In this document: positions 17,026 through 27,680 of the stretch, one piece after another
How positions within the stretch are numbered: the stretch's first letter is position 1
Layout of the letters: each line of letters begins with the position of its first letter
Source: Bacteroides sp. OM05-12
GTDB lineage: Bacteria; Bacteroidota; Bacteroidia; Bacteroidales; Bacteroidaceae
Length of the DNA stretch: 64,000 nt
Assembly: GCF_003438995.1 (NCBI RefSeq)
Contig: NZ_QSUN01000014.1
Location: 1-64,000 of the forward strand
Reading direction: 5' to 3'
Notes under the pieces: generated by a model
What the model saw: only the letters and a program-made list of their open reading frames with translations
Database searches by the model: none
Told to the model about the DNA's origin: nothing
Made by a program: the position numbers and the translations under genes

Positions 17026-19206
17026 ATGACAGAGAAGATAAATTTAGTAGAACAACTTAAAACGTATTTTGGGTTTGGCAAATTCAAAGGAAACCAGGAA
17101 GCCATTATTCGTAATGTGCTTGCGGGGAACGATACGTTTGTGCTGATGCCTACGGGCGGTGGCAAGTCTCTTTGTTATCAATTGCCATCTTTGTTGATGG
17201 ATGGAACGGCAATTGTGATTTCTCCTCTTATTGCTTTGATGAAGAATCAGGTTGATGCCATGCGCAATTTTAGTGAAGAAGACGGGGTTGCTCATTTTAT
17301 AAATTCCTCTTTGAACAAAGGTGCGATAGATCAGGTTAAGGCGGATATTCTTTCAGGAAAGACGAAGTTACTCTATGTAGCTCCCGAATCTTTGACGAAA
17401 GAGGAAAACGTGGATTTCCTGAAAACGGTAAAGATATCTTTCTATGCTGTGGACGAAGCACATTGTATATCGGAATGGGGACACGACTTCAGACCTGAAT
17501 ATCGCCGTATCCGTCCTATTATAAATGAGATAGGAAAGGCGCCGTTGATAGCACTTACTGCAACGGCTACTCCAAAAGTACAACATGATATACAGAAAAA
17601 CCTGGGGATGATAGATGCCCAAGTTTTTAAATCATCGTTTAATCGTCCTAATCTTTATTATGAGGTACGTCCAAAGACGAATAATATAGATAAGGATATT
17701 ATTAAATTTATAAAGGCTAATACCGGTAAGTCCGGTATTATCTATTGTCTTAGCAGAAAGAAAGTAGAAGAGTTGGCGGAAATCTTGCAAGCCAATGGAA
17801 TTAATGCGCGTGCCTATCATGCAGGAATGGATTCAGCCACACGTACGGCCAATCAGGATGATTTTCTGATGGAAAAGGTAGATGTGATTGTTGCGACTAT
17901 TGCTTTTGGCATGGGTATTGATAAACCGGATGTTCGTTTTGTGATTCATTATGATATACCGAAGAGTTTGGAAGGTTACTATCAGGAGACTGGTCGTGCC
18001 GGAAGAGATGGTGGTGAGGGATCATGTATCACTTTTTACACGAACAAAGATTTGCAGAAACTGGAAAAGTTTATGCAAGGAAAGCCGGTGGCGGAACAGG
18101 AAATCGGAAAACAACTTCTATTGGAAACCGCAGCTTATGCCGAGTCCTCTGTATGTAGGCGTAAGTCGTTATTACATTATTTTGGTGAAGAATATACAGA
18201 AGAAAATTGTGGAAATTGTGACAACTGTTTAAACCCTAAAAAACAAGTGGAGGCTCAGGATTCATTATGTGCCGTGATAGAGACAATCTTAGCGGTGAAA
18301 GAAAACTTTAAGGCAGACTATATTATTGATGTATTGCTCGGAAAAGAAACATCCGAGGTATTGGCTCACAAACACGAAGATCTGGAGGTTTTCGGGTCCG
18401 GTATGGGAGAGGAAGACAAACTATGGAATGCTGTAATCAGACAGGCTTTAATTGCCGGATATCTAAGTAAGGATGTTGAAAACTACGGATTATTGAAAGT
18501 TACGCCCGAAGGGAATAAATTCTTAAAACATCCGAAGTCATTTAAGATCACTGAAGATAATGACTTTGAAGAAGAAGTAGAGGAAACACCGGTTCGCGGG
18601 GGAGCTTCTTGCGCGGTAGACCCTGTGCTTTATTCAATGTTGAAAGATTTGCGGAAGAAACTTTCGAAGAAATTGGGAGTTCCTCCGTATGTTATATTCC
18701 AAGATCCGTCATTGGAAGCTATGGCTACCATTTATCCGGTAACGTTGGATGAATTGCAGAATATTCCGGGTGTCGGTGCCGGGAAAGCGAAGCGCTACGG
18801 TGAGGAATTCTGTGTGCTGATAAAGAAACACTGCGAGGAAAATGAAATAGAACGTCCGGAAGATTTACGCGTACGTACTGTTGCAAATAAATCGAAACTT
18901 AAAGTTTCTATTATTCAAAGCATTGACCGTAAGGTGGCGTTGGATGATATTGCAGTAGCCAAAGGTATAGAGTTCTCCGAATTGTTGGATGAAATAGAAG
19001 CGATTGTCTACTCCGGTACGAAACTCAATATCGATTATTTCCTTGATGAGATAATGGATGAGGATCATCTGGATGATATTTATGATTACTTTAAGGAATC
19101 TACTACCGACAAGATCGATGACGCCATTGAAGAGTTGGGAGATGATTACACGGAAGATGAAGTAAGGCTTGTGAGGATTAAGTTTATATCTGAAATGGCC
19201 AACTGA
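17026..19206 (+). CDS. recQ: ATP-dependent DNA helicase RecQ
   Basis: 3'-5' DNA helicase of recombination and replication-fork repair. Motif I is MPTGGGKS (41-48) and motif II is DEAH (143-146). The aromatic-rich loop HCISEWGHDFRPEY follows it. The RQC zinc site uses Cys in SVCRRKSL and CGNCDNC. An HRDC domain lies about 535-610 (NIPGVGAGKAKRYG). At 726 residues it is longer than E. coli RecQ (about 610) owing to an acidic C-terminal extension after HRDC, a form found in Bacteroidetes. A terminator follows immediately. Confidence 0.96.
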   Translation: MTEKINLVEQLKTYFGFGKFKGNQEAIIRNVLAGNDTFVLMPTGGGKSLCYQLPSLLMDGTAIVISPLIALMKNQVDAMRNFSEEDGVAHFINSSLNKGAIDQVKADILSGKTKLLYVAPESLTKEENVDFLKTVKISFYAVDEAHCISEWGHDFRPEYRRIRPIINEIGKAPLIALTATATPKVQHDIQKNLGMIDAQVFKSSFNRPNLYYEVRPKTNNIDKDIIKFIKANTGKSGIIYCLSRKKVEELAEILQANGINARAYHAGMDSATRTANQDDFLMEKVDVIVATIAFGMGIDKPDVRFVIHYDIPKSLEGYYQETGRAGRDGGEGSCITFYTNKDLQKLEKFMQGKPVAEQEIGKQLLLETAAYAESSVCRRKSLLHYFGEEYTEENCGNCDNCLNPKKQVEAQDSLCAVIETILAVKENFKADYIIDVLLGKETSEVLAHKHEDLEVFGSGMGEEDKLWNAVIRQALIAGYLSKDVENYGLLKVTPEGNKFLKHPKSFKITEDNDFEEEVEETPVRGGASCAVDPVLYSMLKDLRKKLSKKLGVPPYVIFQDPSLEAMATIYPVTLDELQNIPGVGAGKAKRYGEEFCVLIKKHCEENEIERPEDLRVRTVANKSKLKVSIIQSIDRKVALDDIAVAKGIEFSELLDEIEAIVYSGTKLNIDYFLDEIMDEDHLDDIYDYFKESTTDKIDDAIEELGDDYTEDEVRLVRIKFISEMAN

Positions 19207-19214
19207 TAAATAAG

Positions 19215-19249
19215 AAAGCGGTAAACATTTGTTTACTGCTTTTTTTTAT
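19215..19249 (+). terminator. Intrinsic terminator after recQ
   Basis: AAAGCGGTAAAC and GTTTACTGCTTT form the stem (one G-T mismatch), followed by a run of eight or more T. Confidence 0.88.
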
Positions 19250-19301
19250 TATTTAATCAAAAAAATGCGGGAATCTTATCCCGTCAATTGAATAAAAAGC
19301 G

Positions 19302-19309
19302 TATATTTG
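19302..19309 (+). promoter_or_regulatory. -7 box of guaB
   Basis: TATATTTG, 28 bases before the guaB start; no convincing -33 partner. Confidence 0.5.
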
Positions 19310-19319
19310 CACGCAATAA

Positions 19320-20813
<1,494 letters not shown>

Positions 20814-20856
20814 TCTTGCAACAATAATATCTGAGATATTAAATCATAGATAATAC

Positions 20857-20994
20857 ATACGGTCGATTGTTTGCAAACGATAAGAGTTTGCCGGCAATCG
20901 ACCGTATCTTTGTCTGTAAACGTCCTTATGTTTTTTTCAATCAACCTGATGTTTTTTTAAAACATAAGGTCGTTTGTGATAAACATCAAGGTTG
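20857..20994 (+). repeat. Dispersed hairpin/22-base-period element, copy B
   Basis: The hairpin spans 20857-20907, with arms ATACGGTCGATTG and CAATCGACCGTAT and the inner stem GCAAAC/GTTTGC. The array continues with unit anchors at 20902, 20924 and 20945 (CCGT, CCTT, CCTG), then in inverted orientation at 20966 and 20988 (AAGG). The spacing is therefore 21-22 bases throughout. Inverted partners are interleaved: 20918-20934 pairs with 20959-20975, and 20942-20954 pairs with 20981-20994. Confidence 0.85.
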
Positions 20995-21045
20995 TTTCCG
21001 GAAATATCACGCAGTTTCTGCATTAAACGAAATTACTTTATCCAT

Positions 21046-21267
21046 CCTTCACCTCTTCACTCTCTGATCTTTAATGTCTGATTATTAATAGATTACGGTG
21101 AAAGCAGCTTTTTTTGAAGTTGAGAGCTGAAAATTGAGAGTTGAGAGTTTCTCTTTTTTTTAAAATTCTTAATTCTCAACTCTTGATTTGCATCTAAAAA
21201 AACTGCCTTCACTTTTGTTGCTTGTGCCACAATTGTTTAACTGAAAAAGGTGATAAGGTGAAGGTGG
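21046..21267. repeat. CCTTCACC/GGTGAAGG inverted repeats enclosing a TTGAGA element
   Basis: CCTTCACC (21046) pairs with GGTGAAAGC (21097), which is followed by T7. A second IR runs from GTGAAAGCAGCTTTTTTT (ending about 21115) to AAAAAAACTGCCTTCAC (ending 21212). Inside it lies a TTGAGAGTTGAG / CTCAACTCTTGA-type inverted repeat (21119-21186). A further copy, GGTGATAAGGTGAAGG, is at 21249-21264. The rest of the gap before 21502 shows no gene. This fills most of the 690-base space between guaB and the next gene. Confidence 0.7.
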
Positions 21268-21501
21268 TTTTAATATAATTTCAAATATGTACAAAACAGG
21301 TATTTATATTTGTGAGTGAAGCCACATGAGAAAATGAAAGGTTTTTTAATGGCTTTTGCTATGCCGAACATGGCGGTCGGTCTGCATGAATTAAAAAAAA
21401 TAAGTTGTTTTGATCGGCTATTCACAATTTTTCTTTATTTTCGCCGTTGAATTATCGTATTAGATTATATTTAAAATTTAATGTCTAATCTATCTGTAAT
21501 G

Positions 21502-23424
21502 ATGAAAAAGAATCTTTTATTTTTCGCGGCTCTAGCATTGAATGTGTCCGCTTTTGCTCAACAACAAGATCCTGTTTTGATGCGTATCAACAACAAGGAC
21601 GTTACCCGTTCTGAATTTGAATATATCTATAACAAGAATAATTCGAATAATGAGCTGGACAAGAAAACATTAGATGAGTATGTTGATTTGTTTGTAAACT
21701 TTAAATTGAAGGTTGCTGCTGCAGAAGAAGCCGGCTTGGATACAACCAAGGCTTTCAATAATGAGTTTAACGGTTACCGTCAGCAGTTGGCTAAATCTTA
21801 TTTGACAGATGCTTCTGTGGATGAAGCAAATGCATTGGCTACTTATAATCGGTTGAAGGAAAATGTAGAGGCTTCGCATCTTTTGATTCGTTTACAGCCG
21901 AATGCTACTCCGGAGCAGGTAACAGATGCTTATAATAAAGCAGAACGTGCCCGCCAGCGTATTATCAACGGTGAACCGTTTGATAAAGTGGCACGTGAAG
22001 TTTCAGAGGATCCCTCTGTAGCGCAAAATGGTGGTTATCTGGGCTATTTCACGGCATTGCAGATGATTCGTCCTTTTGAAGATGTTGCTTATAGTCTGAA
22101 AGTAGGGGAAATCAGCGAACCTATCCGTACGGATTTTGGTTTTCATGTGATTAAAGTAACCGGGCGCCGTCCTGATATAGGAAAGGTTTTAGTTGCACAT
22201 ATTTTCAAGTTTCTTCCTCAAGATGCTTCCAAAGAAAAAGAACAGCAAGTGGAGCAGCAGATGGATTCTATTTATAATGCATTACAAAATGGAGCTGACT
22301 TTGCAGAACTGGCTAAGACATTATCAGAAGATAAAGGTACGGCTGCAAGAGGTGGAGAACTACCTTGGGTGGGCTTACATCAGACTGTGAAAGAGTTTGA
22401 AGATATAGCTTTTAATCTGAAGAAAGATGAGATTTCCAAACCATTCCATTCTCCTAATGGTATGCATATTGTGAAATTGATTGATCGTAAACAGATAGAA
22501 CCGTTTGAAGAGAAAAAGGAAGAGATTATGCGTCGGTTGACTCGCATGGGCGAAGGCAATAAAGGTGTAGAAGCACTTATTGCACGTTTAAAGAAAGAGT
22601 ATAATTTCTCTATCGATGAAAATGGAGTAACATCTGCAAAAGAGACATTGGCAAGACTTGCTGAAATGAAAAAAGACTCTACTTTGACAGGTACTCCTGT
22701 TGCAATGGGTAATTTGTTTGTTTTAGATGGCAAAGCATATTCTGCTCAGGATTTTGTGGAATGGGCTAAGAATAATAATGATGCAGTGGACAAGCTTGTT
22801 GATAAATATATCGATAAAGAAGTCTTGGCTTATGAAGATAGCAAGTTGGAAAAGAAATATCCGGATTTCGGACATTTGATGCAGGAATATCGTGATGGTA
22901 TTTTGTTGTTTGAAATCAGTAATCGTCAAGTTTGGGATAAGGCTTCTAAAGATGAAGAAGGATTGGATAAGTTCTTTAAGCAGAATAAATCAAACTATGC
23001 GTGGGATGCTCCTCGTTTTAGAGGTATCATTCTGCACAGCTCGGATGAAAGCGTGTTGAAGGAGGCTAAGAAGCTCACGAAGAAGAATCCGGAAGATGAA
23101 TGGTCTAATGTAATTCGTAAGGCATTCAACAATGACTCGGTTACAGTAGTGAAAATAACAAAAGGATTATATGCGAAAGGTGACAACAAGTATGTAGATA
23201 AGTTGGTGTTCAAGAGTGGAAGCTTTGAACCGATGAAAGATTATCCGTACACAGCCACTTATGGTAAATTATTGAAGAAAGGTCCTGAAACTTATAAAGA
23301 TGTTCGTGGTCCGGTCACTGCGGATTATCAGAACTATTTGGAAACTGCCTGGATTAAAGAATTGCGTGATAAATATAGTGTTGAAATAGACCAAGAGGTT
23401 CTAAAAACAGTTAATAATCACTGA
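21502..23424 (+). CDS. Periplasmic parvulin-type peptidylprolyl isomerase (two PPIase domains)
   Basis: Envelope chaperone/isomerase. A signal peptide (MKKNLLFFAALALNVSAFA) is followed by a SurA-like helical region, then two parvulin domains. The first lies about residues 125-220 (ASHLLIRL ... FGFHVIKV) and the second about 230-330 (VAHIFKFL ... NGMHIVKL). A long C-terminal region follows, for a total near 640 residues, which resembles PpiD/SurA hybrids of Bacteroidetes. ATG 21481 and 21499 are alternative starts; 21502 gives the cleanest signal peptide. It heads a run of envelope-biogenesis genes reaching at least the OstA-like gene. Confidence 0.88.
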   Translation: MKKNLLFFAALALNVSAFAQQQDPVLMRINNKDVTRSEFEYIYNKNNSNNELDKKTLDEYVDLFVNFKLKVAAAEEAGLDTTKAFNNEFNGYRQQLAKSYLTDASVDEANALATYNRLKENVEASHLLIRLQPNATPEQVTDAYNKAERARQRIINGEPFDKVAREVSEDPSVAQNGGYLGYFTALQMIRPFEDVAYSLKVGEISEPIRTDFGFHVIKVTGRRPDIGKVLVAHIFKFLPQDASKEKEQQVEQQMDSIYNALQNGADFAELAKTLSEDKGTAARGGELPWVGLHQTVKEFEDIAFNLKKDEISKPFHSPNGMHIVKLIDRKQIEPFEEKKEEIMRRLTRMGEGNKGVEALIARLKKEYNFSIDENGVTSAKETLARLAEMKKDSTLTGTPVAMGNLFVLDGKAYSAQDFVEWAKNNNDAVDKLVDKYIDKEVLAYEDSKLEKKYPDFGHLMQEYRDGILLFEISNRQVWDKASKDEEGLDKFFKQNKSNYAWDAPRFRGIILHSSDESVLKEAKKLTKKNPEDEWSNVIRKAFNNDSVTVVKITKGLYAKGDNKYVDKLVFKSGSFEPMKDYPYTATYGKLLKKGPETYKDVRGPVTADYQNYLETAWIKELRDKYSVEIDQEVLKTVNNH

Positions 23425-23475
23425 TGTAATTGATTATTACGCTATCTTCGTCCTTTGTTTCAAATAGATAAATAG

Positions 23476-24318
23476 ATGAGAATAACCGGAGTTTTACTTT
23501 TATTGCTTTGCTTCTTTACTGCTTGCGGTGAAAAGCATGACCATAAAGGTAAAACTCCTTTGGTTGAAATATCGGGAGAGTTCCTGTATAAGGAAGATTT
23601 GCAATCGGTGCTCCCGGCTGATCTGTCAAAAGATGATAGTTTACTTTTTGCCGAACATTATATAAAAAATTGGGCGGAAGGAGTTTTGCTCTATCAAAAG
23701 GCAGAAAGTAATATCCCTGATGATGACGAGGTCAATACATTGGTGGAAAATTATCGGAAAGCGTTGATCGTACATACTTACCAGCAGAAACTAATAGAGC
23801 AAAGACTTTCGGAGGAAATAACCGAGGAGGAAATGAAAACATATTATGAAAATAATAAGAACCTCTATGTGGTTGATCGCTCTTTAGTAAAGGGTTTGTT
23901 CGTTAAAGTTCCGTTGAAAGCATCCGGTGTAAATAAAGTGCGTAACTGGTATAAGAAGAATACGCCTGAGAATGTGGAACATTTGGAAAAATACAGCTTG
24001 CAAAATGCCGTAGGCTATGATTATTTTTACGATAAATGGATTCCTGTTTCCGATATAATTGATAAAATACCGTTGGATGTTTCTGACCCTGAAGCGTATT
24101 TGGAACAGAACAGACATATTGAAGTAAAGGATTCTGCTTATTATTATTTTCTGAATGTAGAAGATCTTTTGAAGCCGGGTGAGCAGGAACCTTATGAGTT
24201 TGCAAAGAAAGAAATAAAAGATATGTTGATAAATCTGAAACGGGTTTCTTTTATTGGGACTGTGAAAGAAGATTTGTATAAGAAGGCTTTAAAAGCAAAA
24301 AAGATAATTTATTATTGA
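23476..24318 (+). CDS. SurA-related lipoprotein without a recognisable PPIase domain
   Basis: Lipoprotein of 280 residues with signal peptide and lipobox FFTAC (Cys about 16). The helical part LTEEE-like region (EEITEEEMKTYYENN) resembles the SurA N-terminal chaperone domain. The parvulin core (HILI...GFHI pattern) seen in both neighbours is absent, so it is probably a chaperone rather than an enzyme. It sits between two double-parvulin proteins, with its stop overlapping the region just upstream of the next start. Assignment rests on context and weak similarity. Confidence 0.7.
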   Translation: MRITGVLLLLLCFFTACGEKHDHKGKTPLVEISGEFLYKEDLQSVLPADLSKDDSLLFAEHYIKNWAEGVLLYQKAESNIPDDDEVNTLVENYRKALIVHTYQQKLIEQRLSEEITEEEMKTYYENNKNLYVVDRSLVKGLFVKVPLKASGVNKVRNWYKKNTPENVEHLEKYSLQNAVGYDYFYDKWIPVSDIIDKIPLDVSDPEAYLEQNRHIEVKDSAYYYFLNVEDLLKPGEQEPYEFAKKEIKDMLINLKRVSFIGTVKEDLYKKALKAKKIIYY

Positions 24319-24326
24319 GATATAGG

Positions 24327-25679
24327 ATGAATAAATTTGGTATGTTGATTTTGATGTTTTTTCTTTTTGTAGGGAAAAACATTTATGCACAAGATAATGT
24401 GATCGACGAAGTAGTATGGGTCGTTGGTGACGAGGCTATTTTAAAATCTGAGGTAGAGGAAGAACGACTGCGTGCCCAATATGAAGGACATAAATTGGAT
24501 GGAGATCCTTATTGTGTGATTCCTGAACAGTTGGCTATTCAGAAATTGTTTTTACATCAGGCGGCCATTGATAGTATTGAAGTTTCCGAATCAGAAGTAT
24601 TGCAACAGGTGGAGCATACAATTAATAGCTATATCCAGTCTGTAGGTACAAAAGAGAAATTGGAGGAATATTTTAATAAATCGATGACGCAAATTCGTGA
24701 GGCAATGCGTGATAATGTGCGTGAAGGGCTCACAGTGCAACGTATGCAACAAAAGATTGCAGGGGAAATAAAGATTACTCCGGCAGAAGTGCGCCAGTAT
24801 TTTAAGAATATATCAGAAGATAGTATCCCGTTTATTCCGACGCAGGTTGAAGTGCAGATTATTGTGTTTGAACCTAAGATTCCAACTGAAGAGATTGAGC
24901 GTGTAAAAGCGCAGTTGCGTGAATATACGGATCGAATTAATTCCGGGGAATCTCAATTCTCAACGTTGGCATTGCTTTATTCGGAAGATCCGGGAAGTGC
25001 CCGTCGTGGAGGTGAACTGGGATTTATGGGTAAAGGGCAGTTGTTGCCGGAGTTTGCGAATGTAGCTTTTAATCTGACAGATCCAAAGAAAGTCTCTAAA
25101 ATTGTGCAGACAGAATATGGTTTCCATATTATTCAATTGATAGAAAAACGTGGTGACCGTGTGAATTGCCGGCACATCTTGATGAAACCGAAAATTGCAG
25201 ACAAGGACAGGGATGAAGCATTGGCACGTTTGGATTCTTTGGCTGATGATATTCGTAATAATAAGTTTACTTTTGACGAGGCTGCTACTTATGTTTCCCA
25301 GGATAAGGATACTAGAAATAATCATGGATTAATGCCGAATCCTTATGACGGAACTTCCAAATTTGAAATGCAGCAGTTGCCACAAGATATCGCAAAAGTG
25401 GTTGATAATATGAATGTCGGTGAGATTTCTAAATCGTTTGTCTATACAGATGAAACGAAAGGAAAAGAAGTCTGTGCAATAGTTAAACTGAAATCAAAGA
25501 TAAATGGTCACAAAGCAAATATACGTGATGACTATCAGAAGCTGAAAGAAATGGTTATGGGTAAACTTCGTGAGGAGAAGTTGCATAAGTGGATCCTTGA
25601 TAAACAGAAAACGACTTATGTGCGTATCAATGACAATTGGAAAAATTGTACGTTTAAGTATCCGGGTTGGATAAAATAG
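24327..25679 (+). CDS. SurA-like periplasmic peptidylprolyl isomerase
   Basis: Outer-membrane protein chaperone of about 450 residues. A signal peptide ends near IYAQDN and the SurA N-terminal domain follows (VIDEVVWVVGDEAILKSEVE). Parvulin domain 1 contains EDPGSARRGGELGFM and YGFHIIQLIEKR. Domain 2 begins CRHILMKP. The ATG at 24327 is preferred to a TTG at 24315 that overlaps the previous stop. Inferred role: delivering barrel proteins, including the LptD machinery, to the outer membrane. Confidence 0.9.
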   Translation: MNKFGMLILMFFLFVGKNIYAQDNVIDEVVWVVGDEAILKSEVEEERLRAQYEGHKLDGDPYCVIPEQLAIQKLFLHQAAIDSIEVSESEVLQQVEHTINSYIQSVGTKEKLEEYFNKSMTQIREAMRDNVREGLTVQRMQQKIAGEIKITPAEVRQYFKNISEDSIPFIPTQVEVQIIVFEPKIPTEEIERVKAQLREYTDRINSGESQFSTLALLYSEDPGSARRGGELGFMGKGQLLPEFANVAFNLTDPKKVSKIVQTEYGFHIIQLIEKRGDRVNCRHILMKPKIADKDRDEALARLDSLADDIRNNKFTFDEAATYVSQDKDTRNNHGLMPNPYDGTSKFEMQQLPQDIAKVVDNMNVGEISKSFVYTDETKGKEVCAIVKLKSKINGHKANIRDDYQKLKEMVMGKLREEKLHKWILDKQKTTYVRINDNWKNCTFKYPGWIK

Positions 25680-25700
25680 TGAGATGTAAAAATCGATTGT

Positions 25701-27356
25701 ATGCGGAGAAATAGAATAAAAAGATATTTCCAAGGCAGGCATAGGATATTCCTTTTAGGTGTCCTATGCCTGTTTGGTATTTGTTTAGCTGCCCGTGTTA
25801 GTCCTCCGACGGGTAAGCCGGAAAAGAAATCCAAGGTTTATTTATTACATTCTGATGTGTTGCGTTTTGACAAAGAGGTGAATCCTGATGCTCAAATAGT
25901 GGAAGGCTCTGTCGTTTTTAGGCATGATAGTGTCTATATGTATTGTGATAGTGCTTATTTCTATAATCAGACCAATTCTCTTGAAGCTTTTGGAAATGTG
26001 AAAATGAATCAGGGAGATACTCTGTTTTTATATGGAGACTACTTGTTTTATGATGGGAATACGCAGATTGCGATGGTTCGTGAGAATGTTCGTATGGAAA
26101 ATCGAAATACCACATTGCTAACGGATAGTTTGAATTATGACAGAATCTTAAATCTTGGATATTATTTTGAAGGTGGGACGTTGATGGATGAGGAAAATGT
26201 TTTGACCTCTGATTGGGGAGAATATAGTCCGGCAACGAAACTAGCCGTATTCAATCATGATGTGAAACTGGTTAATCCTAAGTTTACTCTAACGTCTGAT
26301 ACATTGAAATATAGTACGGAGACGAAAATTGCTAATATTGTGGGGCCCTCTGATATTGTAAGTGATAAGAATCATATCTATTCCGAATTAGGTTTTTACG
26401 ATACAAATAAAGAACAAGCCGAACTGTTAGATCGTTCCGTTCTAACAAATGAAGGGAAGAAGTTAACAGGGGACAGTCTTTTTTATGACCGTTTAAAGGG
26501 ATATGGAGAAGCGTTTGACAATGTAGTGATGAACGATACGGTAAACAAGAATATGCTTACCGGTAATTATTGTTTTTATAATGAACTGACCGAAGAGGCA
26601 TTGGCTACCAAACGGGCGGTTGCTATTGATTATTCACAAGGAGATAGCTTATTTATGCATGCGGATACATTGCGTATGAAGACCTTTTTCTTGAATACGG
26701 ATTCTATGTATAAGGAGATGCGAGCTTATTTTAAAGTCAGGATGTATCGTTCGGATCTGCAAGGTGTTTGTGATTCTCTTGTCTTCTCGACAAAAGATTC
26801 TTGCTTGACGATGTATCGTGATCCTATCGTTTGGAATGGTCCTCAACAACTGTTAGGTGAGGAGATAAAGGTTTTTATGAATGACAGTACGGTTGATTGG
26901 GCGCATATCATCAATCAGGCTTTGACAGTGGAGAGAAAAGACTCGGTTCATTATAATCAAGTGAATGGGAAAGAAATAAAAGCCTATTTTGAGAATGGAG
27001 ACGTACACAAAGTCGATGTGTTGGGAAGTGTTCATGTGGTGTATTATCCCGAAGAGAAAGATAGTACCATGATTGGTATGAATGTTTCTGAAACCAGTGT
27101 ATTGAATATGTTTCTGAAAAACAGGCAAATGGAGAAAATGATAATGAGTCCGAAATCAAATGGAACTTTATACCCTATGGACCAAATTCCACCGGATAAA
27201 TTGTATTTGGATAATTTTGTATGGTTTGATTATATTCGTCCGTTGAATAAGGATGATATATTTAATTGGCGTGGGAAAAAAGCAGGGCAGGAACTAAAGA
27301 AATCCGAACGGAAATCAGTACCTTTGCCTAACTCGGATTTATTAAAAAAGAAATAG
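25701..27356 (+). CDS. OstA-like protein (LptA / LptD N-terminal-like)
   Basis: 551-residue envelope protein with an N-terminal membrane/signal segment (about 15-33). Beta-jellyroll OstA repeats follow, with recurring patterns such as GSVVFRHDSVYMYCDSA, GNVKMNQGDTLFLYGD and ENVRMENRNTTLLTDSL. OstA domains form the LPS-conducting bridge between the inner and outer membranes. It follows a SurA-like gene, a logical partner since SurA is needed for LptD assembly. Fits the Bacteroidetes OstA-like family; whether it acts as LptA or another bridge subunit is not clear. Confidence 0.88.
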   Translation: MRRNRIKRYFQGRHRIFLLGVLCLFGICLAARVSPPTGKPEKKSKVYLLHSDVLRFDKEVNPDAQIVEGSVVFRHDSVYMYCDSAYFYNQTNSLEAFGNVKMNQGDTLFLYGDYLFYDGNTQIAMVRENVRMENRNTTLLTDSLNYDRILNLGYYFEGGTLMDEENVLTSDWGEYSPATKLAVFNHDVKLVNPKFTLTSDTLKYSTETKIANIVGPSDIVSDKNHIYSELGFYDTNKEQAELLDRSVLTNEGKKLTGDSLFYDRLKGYGEAFDNVVMNDTVNKNMLTGNYCFYNELTEEALATKRAVAIDYSQGDSLFMHADTLRMKTFFLNTDSMYKEMRAYFKVRMYRSDLQGVCDSLVFSTKDSCLTMYRDPIVWNGPQQLLGEEIKVFMNDSTVDWAHIINQALTVERKDSVHYNQVNGKEIKAYFENGDVHKVDVLGSVHVVYYPEEKDSTMIGMNVSETSVLNMFLKNRQMEKMIMSPKSNGTLYPMDQIPPDKLYLDNFVWFDYIRPLNKDDIFNWRGKKAGQELKKSERKSVPLPNSDLLKKK

Positions 27357-27359
27357 CTT

Positions 27360-27656
27360 ATGGGAATGTTTAGTGTCAGAAAACCACGCGGCTTCCGTCA
27401 TGAATATATTTATGTGGATGAACGGAAAGAAAAACTTCAAAAGATGGAAGAGGATGCAAAGCGTGAGTTGGGTATGCTTCCCCAAAAAGAGTTTAAACCA
27501 GAGGACATCCGTGGGAAATTTGCAGAAGGAACTACTCACTTGAAACGAAGGAAAGAACGGGGAAAAGCTCCGTGGGGCTATGGTAAGATGTTAATAGCTA
27601 TTCTCGTTTTGCTTTTTATTTTACATTATTTGGTGACCGGAAGTTGGTCATTTTAA
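27360..27656 (+). CDS. Small single-pass membrane protein
   Basis: 98 residues, beginning 3 bases after the OstA-like stop. The N-terminal 70 residues are highly charged and predicted helical (DERKEKLQKMEEDAKREL). One C-terminal membrane segment (MLIAILVLLFILHYLV) anchors it, so the bulk should face the cytoplasm. The family is not recognised. Tight coupling to the OstA-like gene suggests an envelope role, possibly in LPS transport. Confidence 0.75.
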   Translation: MGMFSVRKPRGFRHEYIYVDERKEKLQKMEEDAKRELGMLPQKEFKPEDIRGKFAEGTTHLKRRKERGKAPWGYGKMLIAILVLLFILHYLVTGSWSF

Positions 27657-27680
27657 TATTCAAAACTTTAGATTACTGAA

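Noticed and set aside
20867..21067. 66-residue open frame after guaB
   Set aside because: It lies on the hairpin repeat and its array; the other copies do not keep the frame.
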